From Pseudomonas hormoni (GTDB lineage Bacteria; Pseudomonadota; Gammaproteobacteria; Pseudomonadales; Pseudomonadaceae), in the NCBI RefSeq assembly GCF_018502625.1, contig NZ_CP075566.1, positions 6,079,001 to 6,143,000 of the forward strand: a stretch of 64,000 nt of DNA, read 5' to 3'. The notes under the pieces are model-generated. The model searched no databases, was not told where the DNA came from, and worked only from the letters and a program-made list of their open reading frames with translations. Positions 17,446 to 28,258 of the stretch are shown here, piece after piece; position 1 is the first letter of the stretch, and each line of letters starts with the position of its first letter. The position numbers were made by a program, and so were the translations under genes.

Positions 17446-18651
17446 ATGAAAACCCTCTGGCAACACTGCCACGTCGCAACCATGGCGCAAGGCGTCTACT
17501 CGATCATCGAGGATGCGGCCATCGTGACGTCCGGTGCGCGCATTGAGTGGATCGGCCCTCGCGCTGAACTGCCGGCCGGCGAATACCCGGCCGTCAACGA
17601 TTTGAAAGGGGCCTGGGTCACTCCGGGCCTGATCGACTGCCACACCCACACGGTGTTCGGCGGTAACCGCAGCGGTGAATTCGAACAGCGCCTGCAAGGT
17701 GTCAGCTACGCCGAAATCGCTGCGGCCGGTGGCGGCATCGCCAGCACCGTACGCGCCACTCGCGCGGCCAGCGAAGACGAACTGTTCGCCAGCGCCACCA
17801 AGCGCCTGAAAAGCCTGATGCGTGACGGCGTCACCAGCATCGAAATCAAATCCGGTTACGGCCTTGATCTGGCCAACGAACGCAAGATGCTGCGGGTCGC
17901 CCGCCGTCTCGGCGCCGAACTGCCGATCAGCGTGCGCAGCACTTGCCTGGCGGCCCACGCCTTGCCGCCGGAGTATGTGGACCGCGCCGACGACTACATC
18001 GATCACATCTGCGCCGAGATGCTCCCCGCGCTCGCCGCCGAAGGCCTGGTGGATGCGGTGGACGCGTTCTGCGAATACCTGGCGTTTTCGCCGGCACAGG
18101 TCGAGCGCGTGTTCATCACCGCACAAGAACTCGGCTTGCCGGTGAAACTGCACGCCGAGCAACTGTCATCGCTGCACGGTTCGAGTCTGGCGGCGCGTTA
18201 TCACGCACTGTCGGCCGATCACCTGGAGTTCATGACCGAAGAAGACGCCATCGCCATGGCCGCGTCCGGCACCGTCGCCGTGTTGCTGCCGGGTGCGTTC
18301 TACTTCCTGCGTGAAACCCAATTGCCACCGATGGACGCGCTGCGCAAACACGGCGTGAAAATCGCCATTGCCAGCGACCTCAATCCCGGCACCTCGCCAG
18401 CGTTGTCGCTGCGCTTGATGCTGAACATGGCCTGCACCTGTTTCCGCATGACCCCGGAAGAAGCCCTGGCGGGCGCAACGATTCATGCCGCCACCGCGTT
18501 GGGCATGGCCGAGACACATGGCTCGCTGGAAGTTGGCAAGTTCGCGGACTTCGTCGCCTGGCAAATCGATCGTCCCGCCGACCTGTCGTACTGGCTGGGC
18601 GGTGATCTGGAGAAACGCGTCGTGCGTCACGGCGTTGAAACGAGCGTTTAG
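17446..18651 (+). CDS. hutI: Imidazolonepropionase
   Basis: Third step of histidine breakdown: 4-imidazolone-5-propionate + water to N-formimidoyl-L-glutamate. A 401-residue amidohydrolase-superfamily enzyme. The metal-binding HxH is in [12 protein letters not shown] near residue 65; later ligands lie in [12 protein letters not shown] and ALSADHLEF, and the catalytic Asp in [11 protein letters not shown] near residue 310. ATG start after GGAGACTAAGG. The next gene, hutG, starts 10 bases after the stop. Confidence 0.97.
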   Translation: MKTLWQHCHVATMAQGVYSIIEDAAIVTSGARIEWIGPRAELPAGEYPAVNDLKGAWVTPGLIDCHTHTVFGGNRSGEFEQRLQGVSYAEIAAAGGGIASTVRATRAASEDELFASATKRLKSLMRDGVTSIEIKSGYGLDLANERKMLRVARRLGAELPISVRSTCLAAHALPPEYVDRADDYIDHICAEMLPALAAEGLVDAVDAFCEYLAFSPAQVERVFITAQELGLPVKLHAEQLSSLHGSSLAARYHALSADHLEFMTEEDAIAMAASGTVAVLLPGAFYFLRETQLPPMDALRKHGVKIAIASDLNPGTSPALSLRLMLNMACTCFRMTPEEALAGATIHAATALGMAETHGSLEVGKFADFVAWQIDRPADLSYWLGGDLEKRVVRHGVETSV

Positions 18652-18661
18652 GAGAACAGTT

Positions 18662-19465
18662 GTGGATAAGGTTCTGAACTTCAAACAAGGCCGCGTGCCG
18701 CTGCTGATCAGCATGCCCCATGCGGGCCTGCGCCTGACCCCGGCGGTGGAAGCCGGGTTGATCCCCGACGCGAAAAGCCTGCCGGACACCGACTGGCACA
18801 TTCCGAAACTTTACGAATTCGCCACCGAACTCGGCGCCAGCACCTTGGCTGCCGAGTACTCGCGGTTTGTCATCGACCTGAACCGACCGTCCGACGACAA
18901 GCCTCTGTACGCAGGCGCGACCACCGGTCTGTACCCGGCGACGCTGTTCGACGGCATTCCGTTGTTCCGTGAGGGTATGGAGCCGTCAGCGGCGGAGCGA
19001 GCGACCTATCTGGAGCAAGTCTGGACGCCGTATCACAGCACCTTGCAAAACGAACTGGCGCGACTGAAAGCCGAGTTTGGCTACGCGCTGCTGTTCGATG
19101 CGCATTCGATCCGCTCGATCATCCCGCACCTGTTTGACGGCAAGCTGCCGGACTTCAATCTCGGCACGTTCAACGGCGCCAGTTGCGATCCACAGTTGGC
19201 CACTCAGCTGGAAGCGATCTGCGCGCGGCACGGCGACTATAGCCATGTATTGAACGGTCGTTTCAAGGGCGGGCACATCACCCGGCACTACGGCAATCCG
19301 GCGGAAAACATTCATGCCGTGCAACTGGAGTTGGGCCAGTGCACCTACATGGAAGAGTTTGAGCCGTTCCGCTATCGCCCGGATCTGGCGGAGCCGACGC
19401 AAGTGGTGCTCAAGGAATTGCTGCAAGGGCTGCTCGCCTGGGGCGAAAAGCATTACACCGAGTAA
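18662..19465 (+). CDS. hutG: N-formylglutamate deformylase
   Basis: Last step of the five-step route: N-formyl-L-glutamate + water to L-glutamate + formate, using the product of HutF. 267 residues from a GTG at 18662, behind AGGAGAACAGTT; the frame is open well into hutI but that part is not protein-like for the family. N-formylglutamate amidohydrolase family features are VPLLISMPHAGLRL near residue 15, DTDWHIPKLY, FDAHSIRS and LGTFNGASCD. It is not of the arginase-like formiminoglutamase type. It is the last gene of the hut operon; a REPIN follows. Confidence 0.95.
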   Translation: MDKVLNFKQGRVPLLISMPHAGLRLTPAVEAGLIPDAKSLPDTDWHIPKLYEFATELGASTLAAEYSRFVIDLNRPSDDKPLYAGATTGLYPATLFDGIPLFREGMEPSAAERATYLEQVWTPYHSTLQNELARLKAEFGYALLFDAHSIRSIIPHLFDGKLPDFNLGTFNGASCDPQLATQLEAICARHGDYSHVLNGRFKGGHITRHYGNPAENIHAVQLELGQCTYMEEFEPFRYRPDLAEPTQVVLKELLQGLLAWGEKHYTE

Positions 19466-19486
19466 CTCTATTGGAGGGGGGCTTTC

Positions 19487-19618
19487 GTGGCGAGGGAGCT
19501 TGCTCCCGCTGGGTTGCGAAGCAGCCCCCAAACCATTCAACCGAGTTTTATCAGATACACCCCACTAGCCAGGTTTGGGGCTGCTTCGCAGCCCAGCGGG
19601 AGCAAGCTCCCTCGCCAC
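19487..19618. repeat. Long REPIN, GTGGCGAGGGAGCTTGC group
   Basis: Arms GTGGCGAGGGAGCTTGCTCC face each other over 132 bases after hutG. With the following stretch it makes up the 308-base gap before the next gene; apart from this repeat and the dyad at 19653 nothing else is recognised there. Confidence 0.85.
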
Positions 19619-19652
19619 AGGTTCGCGCTCGCCTCCAGTCAAGACTGTCGCT

Positions 19653-19669
19653 ACTGTGCAAAACACAGT
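19653..19669. promoter_or_regulatory. Dyad upstream of the choline/betaine-type binding protein gene
   Basis: ACTGTG and CACAGT are perfect inverted copies around CAAAA, about 105 bases before the start of the binding-protein gene. It could be an operator or a leader hairpin; no regulator is assigned. Confidence 0.35.
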
Positions 19670-19773
19670 CGCCACAGTTCGCTTTTACCCTCTCGACGCT
19701 GCGTAATGTTCTTCGCACGGTGCACAAAGACACCGAGCCCACAATAATCCGCTGCCGCACGAGAACGCCCTCT

Positions 19774-20730
19774 ATGACAAGCACCAAAGGTTTGTTCACC
19801 CGCTGTCTCTCAATCCTCTGCGGTACCGCTCTTCTGAGTACCAGTGTCCTGGCCAGTGACGACGCTTCCTGCAAAGCCGTGCGCATGGGCGTGGTCAACT
19901 GGACCGACGTGATCGCCACCAGCGGCATGGCCGATGTGTTGCTCAACGGCCTTGGCTACGAAAGCAAGCAAACCAGCGCCGTGCAGCAGATCATCTTCGC
20001 CGGCATCCGCGACAAGCGCCTCGACATCTTCCTCGGTTACTGGAAACCGGCGATGGACAACAATATCGCGCCTTTCGTGGCCGCCAATCAGCTGAAGGTC
20101 ATGGCCAAACCCAGCCTGGCCGACGCCCAGGCAACGCTCGCCGTACCTGAATACGTTGCCGACGCCGGGCTGAAAACCTTCGCCGACATCGCCAAATTCA
20201 AAGACAAGCTCGGTGGCAAGATCTACGGCATTGAGCCGGGCAGCGGTGCCAATACCACGATCAAAACCATGATCGAGACCAATCACTTCGGTTTGAAGGA
20301 TTTCAAACTGATCGAGTCCGGTGAGGCCGGCATGCTGGCCGCCGTTCAGCGGGCGGTGAATCGCAAGGAGTTCGTGGTGTTCGTCGGTTGGACCCCGCAC
20401 CCGATGAACATCAACATGAAAATCACCTACCTGACCGGCAGCGAAGATGTCTACGGGCCAAACGAAGGGGCGGCCACGGTCTCCACGGTGACGTCACCGG
20501 ACTACGCCGAACGTTGCCCGAACGTGAATCGATTGCTGGAGAACCTGACGTTCACCGCCGCTCAGGAAAGTCAGCTGATGGTTCCGATCATGGAGCGCAA
20601 GACGCCGCAGGATGTTGCCAGGCAATGGCTGCGTGATCACCCGGAAGATCTTCAGCGCTGGCTGGCGGGTGTCAGCAGTTTTGATGGCAAGGACGGGGTA
20701 GCCACCGTACAGGCCAGCCTGAAAAACTGA
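19774..20730 (+). CDS. Orphan choline/betaine-type ABC periplasmic binding protein
   Basis: 318 residues from the ATG at 19774, which gives a clear signal peptide ending about SVLASD; the longer open frame upstream runs through a REPIN and is not real. The OpuAC-type ligand-binding domain shows MGVVNWTDVIATSGMADVLL, FLGYWKPAMD and VFVGWTPHPMN, with aromatic residues placed as in choline-binding ChoX proteins. No permease or ATPase gene adjoins it, as is known for some pseudomonad betaine/choline binding proteins that dock to a shared core transporter, or it might use HutWV next door. The ligand is inferred from family only. Confidence 0.85.
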   Translation: MTSTKGLFTRCLSILCGTALLSTSVLASDDASCKAVRMGVVNWTDVIATSGMADVLLNGLGYESKQTSAVQQIIFAGIRDKRLDIFLGYWKPAMDNNIAPFVAANQLKVMAKPSLADAQATLAVPEYVADAGLKTFADIAKFKDKLGGKIYGIEPGSGANTTIKTMIETNHFGLKDFKLIESGEAGMLAAVQRAVNRKEFVVFVGWTPHPMNINMKITYLTGSEDVYGPNEGAATVSTVTSPDYAERCPNVNRLLENLTFTAAQESQLMVPIMERKTPQDVARQWLRDHPEDLQRWLAGVSSFDGKDGVATVQASLKN

Positions 20731-20757
20731 CCTGCCGGTAATGACGAGTGCGCACCC

Positions 20758-20892
20758 TGTGGCGAGGGAGCTTGCTCCCGCTCGGCGGCGAAGCCGTCGT
20801 AAATCCGGCTGGCAGGATGTGTCTGATGCAACTTGGCTGAATGGCTTTGGGGGCTGCTGCGCAGCCCAGCGGGAGCAAGCTCCCTCGCCACA
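20758..20892. repeat. Long REPIN, GTGGCGAGGGAGCTTGC group
   Basis: Facing arms over 135 bases, with interior hairpins GGCGGCGAAGCCGTC and GGCTGCTGCGCAGCC, between the binding-protein gene and the hydrolase gene. Confidence 0.85.
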
Positions 20893-20937
20893 GAACCGAG
20901 TTTCAATCCCAACGCTGAACTGACTGGCAGCAGGCTC

Positions 20938-21861
20938 ATGGCTACTTACCCGCTATCCGCACAAATGTCGGCCTTCGTCGAGAAAACCGTCAGCTTCAAC
21001 AGCACCGACAGCAGCCTCGCCGGTTTGCGCGGGGCCTACAGCGAGATGTGCCGGGCGTTCACCCCGCCACGTCCCGCCGGACTGTACGTGGTGGATTTTG
21101 AATTGGCCGGTGTGCCGGTGCGCTCGTATCAGCCGCCGGTTTCGCCGTCGACCGGCGGTTGTCCGTGCATTGTGTATCTGCACGGCGGCGGTTGGGTGGT
21201 GGGGGATCTGGATTCCCACGACTTCATCTGCGCTGAACTGGCGTCGACGCTTGGAGTGTTAGTGATCGCCGTCGATTACCGTCTGGCGCCGGAGCATCCG
21301 TTTCCGGCGGGGTTCGACGACTGCCTGAAAGTCTGGCGAGCCCTGCGCACCGGGCCGTTTCAACTGGACCCCGCGCGTACGCTGGTGGCCGGCGACAGTG
21401 CCGGTGGCAATCTCGCCGCCGCGCTTTGCCAGGCATTGCGCGACGCGGGTGAGCCATTGCCGGCTGCGCAGGTCCTGATCTATCCAGGCCTCGGTGGCGA
21501 CCAGCGGCTGGCGTCACGCAGCGAATGCGTCGACGCGCCGTTACTCAGTAGCAGCGACGTGGACTGTTATCACGCCTTGTATTTGCGCGGCAGTCGACAG
21601 CCGGGCGCCTACGCGATGCCGTTGCTCGCCGAGGATCTCGGTGGCTTGCCGCCGGCGCTGATCGCTGTGGCGCAATTCGACCCGCTGCGCGACGACGGCG
21701 TGCGCTACGCCGAACGACTGAACGCCGCCGGCGTGGCCGCGACACTTTATTACGGCGAAGGACTGGTTCACGGCTGTTTGCGAGGGCGGGGCCAGATCGC
21801 CGAGGTCGATGCGCTCTATGAAACGCTGCTCGGCTATCTGGCTGAAAAAACCGGCGGCTAA
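20938..21861 (+). CDS. Alpha/beta hydrolase, hormone-sensitive lipase family
   Basis: 307 residues from the ATG at 20938, whose own ribosome site is weak; the frame extends upstream into a REPIN and that part is discounted. HSL-family hallmarks are the oxyanion motif HGGG (residues 82-85), the nucleophile elbow GDSAGG with Ser154, Asp in FDPLRDDG near residue 245 and His in LVHGCL near residue 278. No signal peptide. Such enzymes hydrolyse short acyl esters or related compounds; the natural substrate cannot be named. No operon partner is evident. Confidence 0.88.
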   Translation: MATYPLSAQMSAFVEKTVSFNSTDSSLAGLRGAYSEMCRAFTPPRPAGLYVVDFELAGVPVRSYQPPVSPSTGGCPCIVYLHGGGWVVGDLDSHDFICAELASTLGVLVIAVDYRLAPEHPFPAGFDDCLKVWRALRTGPFQLDPARTLVAGDSAGGNLAAALCQALRDAGEPLPAAQVLIYPGLGGDQRLASRSECVDAPLLSSSDVDCYHALYLRGSRQPGAYAMPLLAEDLGGLPPALIAVAQFDPLRDDGVRYAERLNAAGVAATLYYGEGLVHGCLRGRGQIAEVDALYETLLGYLAEKTGG

Positions 21862-21972
21862 ACTCTGACTCAGCGAGGGCATGCTCATTGACGTAATTCG
21901 GGTTTATGATGCCGGACGGCAGAATAATAGAAGTCCCCCCAGGGATGACCTCGACCCCTTACGGAGCGCGCA

Positions 21973-22944
21973 ATGCAGACTTTGTACCCGCAGATCAAAC
22001 CCCACGCCCGGCACGATCTGGCCGTCGATGAAACCCACACCCTGTATGTCGACGAAAGCGGTTCACCGGAAGGTTTGCCGGTGGTGTTCATCCACGGCGG
22101 CCCGGGCGCCGGGTGTGATGCACAGAGTCGCTGTTTTTTTGATCCGAATCTGTACCGCATCGTCACTTTCGACCAGCGCGGTTGCGGTCGCTCCACCCCC
22201 CACGCCAGCCTGGAAAACAACACCACCTGGGATCTGGTCGCCGACCTTGAGCGGATTCGCCAGCACCTGGGCATCGACAAATGGGTGCTGTTCGGTGGTT
22301 CGTGGGGCTCGACGCTGGCGCTGGCCTACGCGCAAACCCACCCGGAGCGCGTGCACGGTCTGATTCTGCGCGGGATTTTTCTCTGCCGTCCGCAGGAAAT
22401 CGAATGGTTCTATCAGGCGGGCGCCAGCCGTCTGTTCCCCGACTACTGGCAGGACTACATCGCGCCGATCCCGATGGATGAGCGCGAAGACCTGCTCAGC
22501 GCTTTCCACAAGCGCCTGACCGGTAACGATCAGATCGCCCAGATGCACGCGGCCAAAGCCTGGTCCACCTGGGAAGGCCGGACGGCGACCTTGCGCCCGA
22601 ACCCGCTGGTGGTCGATCGTTTCTCCGAGCCACAGCGCGCGTTGTCGATTGCCCGCATCGAATGTCATTACTTCACCAACAATGCGTTCCTCGAGCCGAA
22701 CCAGCTGATCCGCGACATGGGCAAGATCGCCCATTTGCCGGGCGTGATCGTGCACGGTCGTTATGACGTGATCTGCCCGCTGGATAACGCCTGGGAATTG
22801 CATCAGAACTGGCCGAACAGTGAATTGCAGGTCATCCGTGACGCCGGGCATGCCGCTTCCGAGCCGGGCATTACCGATGCGCTGGTGCGCGCCGCCAATC
22901 AGATGGCCCGGCGCTTGCTCGACCTGTCCCCAGAAGAAGCATGA
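21973..22944 (+). CDS. pip: Prolyl aminopeptidase (proline iminopeptidase)
   Basis: Cytosolic serine peptidase removing N-terminal proline from peptides. 323 residues, normal for the monomeric S33 type. HGGPG (residues 41-45) forms the oxyanion loop, the nucleophile is Ser110 in GGSWGS, and the C-terminal catalytic Asp and His lie in HGRYDVICP and [10 protein letters not shown]. The segment [12 protein letters not shown] is typical. The dtd start overlaps its stop (ATGA), so they are coupled. Confidence 0.95.
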   Translation: MQTLYPQIKPHARHDLAVDETHTLYVDESGSPEGLPVVFIHGGPGAGCDAQSRCFFDPNLYRIVTFDQRGCGRSTPHASLENNTTWDLVADLERIRQHLGIDKWVLFGGSWGSTLALAYAQTHPERVHGLILRGIFLCRPQEIEWFYQAGASRLFPDYWQDYIAPIPMDEREDLLSAFHKRLTGNDQIAQMHAAKAWSTWEGRTATLRPNPLVVDRFSEPQRALSIARIECHYFTNNAFLEPNQLIRDMGKIAHLPGVIVHGRYDVICPLDNAWELHQNWPNSELQVIRDAGHAASEPGITDALVRAANQMARRLLDLSPEEA

Positions 22945-23378
22945 AGGGCCTGTTGCAGCGCGTGCGTGGCGCGCGAGTCGAGGTAGCGGGAGAGGTGGTC
23001 GGTGCAGTCGATCAGGGGTTGCTGGTGCTGGTAGCGGTCGAGCCCGAGGATACTCGGGCCAGCGCCGACAAACTTCTGCATAAGCTGCTTAACTATCGAG
23101 TGTTCAGTGACGCCGAGGGCAAGATGAATCTGTCCCTGGCGGACGTCGGTGGCGGGCTGCTGCTGGTCTCTCAGTTCACCCTGGCCGCCGACACCAAAAA
23201 CGGGTTGCGCCCGAGTTTTTCGACCGCTGCCCCTCCGGCGCTGGGCGAGGAGCTTTTCGACTATCTATTAGGGAAAGCGAAACAGGTGCATGGCACAGTG
23301 GCATCAGGTAGATTCGGCGCGGATATGCAGGTGCACCTGGTCAATGATGGCCCGGTTACCTTCCTGTTACAGACCTGA
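22941..23378 (+). CDS. dtd: D-aminoacyl-tRNA deacylase
   Basis: Hydrolyses D-aminoacyl-tRNAs (and glycyl-tRNA-Ala), protecting translation from D-amino acids. A 145-residue protein of normal length with the two active-site motifs SQFTL near residue 77 and NDGPVTF near residue 137. Overlaps the pip stop by 4 bases; pip-dtd neighbours are common in gamma-proteobacteria. Confidence 0.96.
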   Translation: MKGLLQRVRGARVEVAGEVVGAVDQGLLVLVAVEPEDTRASADKLLHKLLNYRVFSDAEGKMNLSLADVGGGLLLVSQFTLAADTKNGLRPSFSTAAPPALGEELFDYLLGKAKQVHGTVASGRFGADMQVHLVNDGPVTFLLQT

Positions 23379-23699
23379 AAGCGCTTGAAACAAGTTTTTA
23401 AGGGCTTTTTCACTGAAAACAGGGGCTTTTCGCGAGAAATACTTTGTTGCGCCTGATGCGTTGTAACGCGGCCTACTAGATAATCGCGCGCTACGGGGAT
23501 CAGCGTTCGTTGGTCCGTTTTGACTTAGGTAGAGACTTGTCCTGGACCTGTTGGGGAATCATTTGGCCCCATAGGAGTCGGAACAATGCTCGCCAACTTG
23601 GCAAGAGTGGTTTGTAGGAGCGGGTTTTTCATGCCGTCTACCTCACAGGCCCTTTAACTGGCCGTTGGTTTTTTGATCTGTTTTCGGCGAGGGTTGCTC
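23379..23699 (+). other. Non-coding gap between dtd and opgG with a possible short leader ORF
   Basis: A 321-base gap. It contains an AT-rich -10-like TAGATAAT near 23477 without a convincing -35, and a 23-codon frame 23586-23657 (MLANLARVVC...) preceded by AGGAG at about 9 bases. Inside that frame is a REP-like GTAGGAGCGGG (about 23615). Whether the short frame is translated is not known. Nothing else is recognised. Confidence 0.3.
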
Positions 23700-25514
23700 G
23701 TGATTGTTAGTCCCTGTATTGCACCAAAATTGTCTGCCAAACGGTTACGAAGCGCTCTGGTAGCGGGCACTGCTCTGCTCTGCCTGCTCAGCGCCGGCCA
23801 GCTTTGGGCATTCAGTCTGGATGACGTGTCGGCCAAGGCAAAAGAGCTGGCCGGGCAGAAATACGAAGCCCCGCGCAGTAACCTGCCGAACGAATTCCGC
23901 GAGATGAAATTTGCGGACTATCAGAAAATTCGTTTCCGCACCGAGAAAGCGGAGTGGGCTGATCAGAAAACCCCGTTCAAGCTGTCGTTCTATCACCAGG
24001 GTATGCACTTCGATACGCCGGTGAAAATCAACGAAATCACGGCCAACACCGTCGAAGAGATCAAATACGACCCAAGTCGTTTCGATTTCGGCGATGTGAA
24101 GTTCGATCCTAAAGCCACCGAACAGCTGGGTTATGCCGGTTTCCGTGTGCTTTACCCGATCAACAAGGCCGACAAGCAAGACGAAATCATGACCATGCTC
24201 GGCGCGAGTTACTTCCGCGTTGTCGGCAAGGGTCACACCTATGGCTTGTCCGCTCGCGGCATGGCCATCGATACCGCGTTGCCGTCCGGCGAAGAATTCC
24301 CGCGTTTCACCGAATTCTGGATTCAACAGCCGAAACCGGGTGACAAGCACCTGGTTATCTTCGCTCTGCTGGATTCGCCACGCGCTACCGGTGCTTATCG
24401 CCTGACCCTGCGTCCGGGCAGCGACACCATTGTCGACGTCAAGGCCCAGATGTTCCTGCGTGACAAGGTCACCAAGCTTGGCGTTGCGCCGCTGACCAGC
24501 ATGTTCCTGTTCGGCGCCAACCAGCCTTCCAAAGTGTTGAACTATCGTCGCGAACTGCACGACTCCAGCGGTCTGTCGATCCATGCCGGCAACGGCGAGT
24601 GGATCTGGCGCCCGCTGAACAACCCGAAACACCTGGCGGTGAGCAACTTCTCGATCGAGAACCCGCGTGGCTTCGGCTTGCTGCAACGTGGTCGTGACTT
24701 CAGTCACTACGAAGACCTCGACGACCGCTACGACAAGCGCCCAAGTGCCTGGATCGAGCCAAAAGGCGATTGGGGCAAGGGTTCTGTCGACCTGGTTGAA
24801 ATTCCGACCGCCGACGAAACCAACGACAATATCGTTGCGTTCTGGAGCCCGGAAAAACTGCCGGAGCCTGGCCAGCCGCTGGAATTCGGCTATCGCATGC
24901 ACTGGACCATCGACGAAGCGGCGATTCATGCACCGGACAGCGCCTGGGTCCAACAGACCCTGCGTTCCACGGGTGACGTGAAACAGTCCAACCTGATCCG
25001 TCAGCCGGATGGCAGCGTTGCCTACCTGGTGGACTTCGAAGGCCCGTCCCTGGCGGCCTTGGCCCCGGATGCGGACGTTCGCAGCCAGGTCAGCGTTGGC
25101 GACAACGCCGAGCTGGTCGAGAACAGCGTGCGTTACAATCCTGAAACCAAAGGCTGGCGCCTGACCCTGCGGATGAAGATCAAGGATCCGGGCAAGTCCA
25201 CCGAGATGCGTGCGGCACTGGTTCAGAACATCGTGCCTGCCGATCTCGCCAAGTCTTCGGTTCCAGCGTCCAATTCGTCTGTTGCCAAGGCTGACAAGGT
25301 TGCTGCCCGGCAAGCGGAGAAAGCGGACAAGGAAGCGAAGGCCGCCGAGGCCAAGCAGGCCGAAGCCAAGCCAGTCGCAGATGCCAAGGACAAGGACAAC
25401 AAAGACGCCAAGCAGCCTGCTGCTGCGGACGCGGCCCCAGCCACACCGGAATCGGCCGCGACTGAAGAAGTCCTGACCGAGACCTGGAGCTACCAGTTGC
25501 CTGCCGATGAGTAA
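23700..25514 (+). CDS. opgG: Glucans biosynthesis protein G (osmoregulated periplasmic glucans)
   Basis: Periplasmic protein needed to make and branch osmoregulated periplasmic glucans. 604 residues from a GTG at 23700 with GAGGG 6 bases upstream; a signal peptide follows, ending near GQLWAF. The main MdoG domain runs from about residue 40 to 520. After it comes an Ala/Lys/Glu-rich low-complexity linker of about 80 residues (repeated Lys-Ala-Asp-type runs) before a short C-terminal end [11 protein letters not shown], which is extra compared with the E. coli protein of about 510 residues. It overlaps opgH by 8 bases. Confidence 0.93.
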   Translation: MIVSPCIAPKLSAKRLRSALVAGTALLCLLSAGQLWAFSLDDVSAKAKELAGQKYEAPRSNLPNEFREMKFADYQKIRFRTEKAEWADQKTPFKLSFYHQGMHFDTPVKINEITANTVEEIKYDPSRFDFGDVKFDPKATEQLGYAGFRVLYPINKADKQDEIMTMLGASYFRVVGKGHTYGLSARGMAIDTALPSGEEFPRFTEFWIQQPKPGDKHLVIFALLDSPRATGAYRLTLRPGSDTIVDVKAQMFLRDKVTKLGVAPLTSMFLFGANQPSKVLNYRRELHDSSGLSIHAGNGEWIWRPLNNPKHLAVSNFSIENPRGFGLLQRGRDFSHYEDLDDRYDKRPSAWIEPKGDWGKGSVDLVEIPTADETNDNIVAFWSPEKLPEPGQPLEFGYRMHWTIDEAAIHAPDSAWVQQTLRSTGDVKQSNLIRQPDGSVAYLVDFEGPSLAALAPDADVRSQVSVGDNAELVENSVRYNPETKGWRLTLRMKIKDPGKSTEMRAALVQNIVPADLAKSSVPASNSSVAKADKVAARQAEKADKEAKAAEAKQAEAKPVADAKDKDNKDAKQPAAADAAPATPESAATEEVLTETWSYQLPADE

Positions 25515-28077
25515 TTCTCAAGTAAAGCCAGAGACTCTTGCCGAGTATCTGGCGCATTTACCGATGACCGACGAGCAGCGCGCGGAACTCGCGGGCTGCC
25601 AGTCCTTCAGCGAGCTGCACCAGCGCCTGTCGTCCTCGACGTTCGACGCACCGACCGAGGCTGCTCAAGCCTCGGTGGGCCGTCGTTTGACCCTGAACAC
25701 TGCTGAAGAGCTGGAAGAAGCGGAAATGCTGGTGCTCGACGCCAGCGGTCGGGTTTGCCTCAAGGCCACTCCGCCGATCCGCCGGACCAAAGTCGTGCCC
25801 GAGCCGTGGCGCACCAACATTCTGGTGCGTGGCTGGCGGCGTCTGACCGGTCGCACCAATCCGCCAGCCCCGCCGAAAGACGAGAACGTATTGCCGGCCG
25901 CGCGCTGGCGTACGGTCGGTTCGATCCGCCGTTACATCCTGCTGGTACTGATGCTCGGTCAAACCATCGTCGCCGGCTGGTACATGAAAGGCATCATGCC
26001 GTACCAGGGCTGGTCGTTCGTCGACCTGAACGAAGTCCTGCATCAACCCCTGATGCAAACCGTCACGCAAGTGCTGCCGTATGCGCTGCAGACCAGCATC
26101 CTGATCATGTTCGGGATTCTGTTCTGCTGGGTGTCGGCCGGTTTCTGGACGGCGCTGATGGGCTTCCTCGAGTTGATCACCGGTCACGATAAATACCGCA
26201 TTTCCGGTAAAAGTGCCGGCAACGAGCCGATCGCCAAGGACGCACGCACCGCACTGGTGATGCCGATCTGCAACGAAGACGTGCCTCGGGTGTTCGCCGG
26301 TCTGCGCGCGACCTTCGAGTCGGTTGCTGCCACGGGTGACCTGGATCGCTTCGACTTCTTCGTCCTCAGCGACAGTAACGATGCCGATATCTGTGTTGCC
26401 GAGCAGCAGGCCTGGCTGGATGTTTGCCGCGAAGCCGGTGGCTTCGGCAAGATTTTCTATCGCCGCCGTCGCCGTCGGGTAAAACGCAAAAGCGGCAACC
26501 TCGACGACTTCTGCCGTCGCTGGGGCGGTGATTACAAGTACATGGTCGTGCTCGACGCTGACTCCGTGATGAGCGGCGAATGCCTGACCAGTCTGGTGCG
26601 CTTGATGGAAGCTACGCCGGACGCAGGGATTATCCAGACCGCGCCGCGTGCCTCGGGCATGGACACGCTGTATGCGCGCATGCAGCAGTTCGCGACCCGT
26701 GTGTACGGTCCGCTGTTTACCGCCGGTCTGCACTTCTGGCAGTTGGGCGAATCCCACTACTGGGGCCACAACGCGATCATTCGCATGAAGCCGTTCATCG
26801 AGCACTGCGCCCTGGCGCCGTTGCCAGGTAAAGGCGCGTTCGCCGGTGCAATTCTGTCCCACGACTTCGTCGAAGCAGCGCTGATGCGTCGTGCGGGTTG
26901 GGGCGTGTGGATTGCCTACGACTTGCCGGGCAGCTATGAAGAACTGCCGCCGAACCTGCTGGACGAACTCAAGCGTGACCGTCGCTGGTGCCACGGTAAC
27001 CTGATGAACTTCCGCCTGTTCCTGGTCAAGGGCATGCACCCGGTTCACCGTGCGGTGTTCCTGACGGGCGTAATGTCCTACCTGTCGGCGCCGTTGTGGT
27101 TCTTCTTCCTCGTGCTGTCGACGGCGCTGCTGGCGGTCAACACGTTGATGGAGCCGCAGTACTTCCTCGAACCGCGTCAGCTCTATCCGCTGTGGCCACA
27201 ATGGCACCCGGACAAGGCGATCGCGTTGTTCTCGACCACCATCGTGCTGCTGTTCCTGCCGAAGTTGTTGAGCATCATCCTGATCTGGGCCAAGGGCGCG
27301 AAAGAGTTCGGCGGCAAGTTCAAGGTGACCTTGTCGATGCTGCTGGAGATGCTGTTCTCCATGTTGCTGGCGCCGGTGCGGATGATTTTTCACACCCGCT
27401 TCGTACTCGCCGCGTTCCTGGGCTGGGCAGCGACCTGGAACTCGCCGCAACGTGACGACGACTCCACGCCGTGGAGCGAAGCCGTCAAGCGTCACGGTCC
27501 GCAAACCCTGCTGGGTTTCTTCTGGGCGCTGCTGGTGATCTGGTTGAACCCAAGCTTCCTCTGGTGGCTGGTGCCGATCGTCGGTTCGTTGATGCTGTCG
27601 ATCCCGGTGTCGGTGATCTCCAGCCGCGTAGGCCTGGGCCTCAAGTCCCGTGACGAGAGCCTGTTCCTGATCCCTGAGGAATACAATCCGCCACAGGCGT
27701 TGCTGGCGACTGACCAGTACACCCATGAAAACCGTTACCACGCGCTCAAAGACGGCTTCATCCGCTCGGTGGTCGATCCACAGCAGAACGCCCTGGCGTG
27801 CTCGCTGGCGACATCGCGTCACCGTGAGGCCGAGCCGATCGAATGGCTGCGGATCGAGCGGGTTCGCCATGCATTGAAAGTCGGGCCTGACGGTTTGACC
27901 AACAATGAGCGTGTGCAATTGCTGAGCGATCCGGTGGCACTGGCTCGTTTGCATGAGCAGGTCTGGAACGAAGCTCATCCGGATTGGCTGGAAGCCTGGC
28001 GCCAATCGGTGAAAGCCGACCCCCATGCACCGCTGCTGCCGCTCAAGCCACTGAGCGCGCAACCGCAGTTGGCATAA
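25507..28077 (+). CDS. opgH: Glucans biosynthesis glucosyltransferase H
   Basis: Inner-membrane family 2 glycosyltransferase building the beta-1,2-linked glucan backbone from UDP-glucose and exporting it. 856 residues, normal length. Two N-terminal transmembrane segments (about 140-160 and 195-225), a cytoplasmic GT2 domain with VLDADSV (Asp pair near residue 347) and the product-binding RDRRW motif near residue 492, then about six more membrane segments. The start overlaps the end of opgG, so the pair is coupled; a strong terminator follows. Confidence 0.96.
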   Translation: MSNSQVKPETLAEYLAHLPMTDEQRAELAGCQSFSELHQRLSSSTFDAPTEAAQASVGRRLTLNTAEELEEAEMLVLDASGRVCLKATPPIRRTKVVPEPWRTNILVRGWRRLTGRTNPPAPPKDENVLPAARWRTVGSIRRYILLVLMLGQTIVAGWYMKGIMPYQGWSFVDLNEVLHQPLMQTVTQVLPYALQTSILIMFGILFCWVSAGFWTALMGFLELITGHDKYRISGKSAGNEPIAKDARTALVMPICNEDVPRVFAGLRATFESVAATGDLDRFDFFVLSDSNDADICVAEQQAWLDVCREAGGFGKIFYRRRRRRVKRKSGNLDDFCRRWGGDYKYMVVLDADSVMSGECLTSLVRLMEATPDAGIIQTAPRASGMDTLYARMQQFATRVYGPLFTAGLHFWQLGESHYWGHNAIIRMKPFIEHCALAPLPGKGAFAGAILSHDFVEAALMRRAGWGVWIAYDLPGSYEELPPNLLDELKRDRRWCHGNLMNFRLFLVKGMHPVHRAVFLTGVMSYLSAPLWFFFLVLSTALLAVNTLMEPQYFLEPRQLYPLWPQWHPDKAIALFSTTIVLLFLPKLLSIILIWAKGAKEFGGKFKVTLSMLLEMLFSMLLAPVRMIFHTRFVLAAFLGWAATWNSPQRDDDSTPWSEAVKRHGPQTLLGFFWALLVIWLNPSFLWWLVPIVGSLMLSIPVSVISSRVGLGLKSRDESLFLIPEEYNPPQALLATDQYTHENRYHALKDGFIRSVVDPQQNALACSLATSRHREAEPIEWLRIERVRHALKVGPDGLTNNERVQLLSDPVALARLHEQVWNEAHPDWLEAWRQSVKADPHAPLLPLKPLSAQPQLA

Positions 28078-28084
28078 CAAAGAA

Positions 28085-28108
28085 CCCCGCGAAAGCGGGG
28101 TTTTTTTT
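28085..28108 (+). terminator. Rho-independent terminator of opgGH
   Basis: CCCCGC-GAAA-GCGGGG hairpin with a stable tetraloop followed by eight T residues, starting 8 bases after the opgH stop. Confidence 0.95.
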
Positions 28109-28258
28109 GTCTCATCGTTCCCAAGCACTTGTGCAAACGAGCGAGTACGTTAGCATCCGTCCCCGAATTGGTGCGCCCGGATAATTTTTGTCCGTATCGA
28201 TGCGTTTCCTGAGGGGAGCCGCCGTTTGCGCGCCTCATAACGCAATGGGTTTGGGGAC

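Noticed and set aside
25558..28128. 856-codon frame antisense to opgH
   Set aside because: Shadow of a recognised glycosyltransferase gene; no protein-like features.
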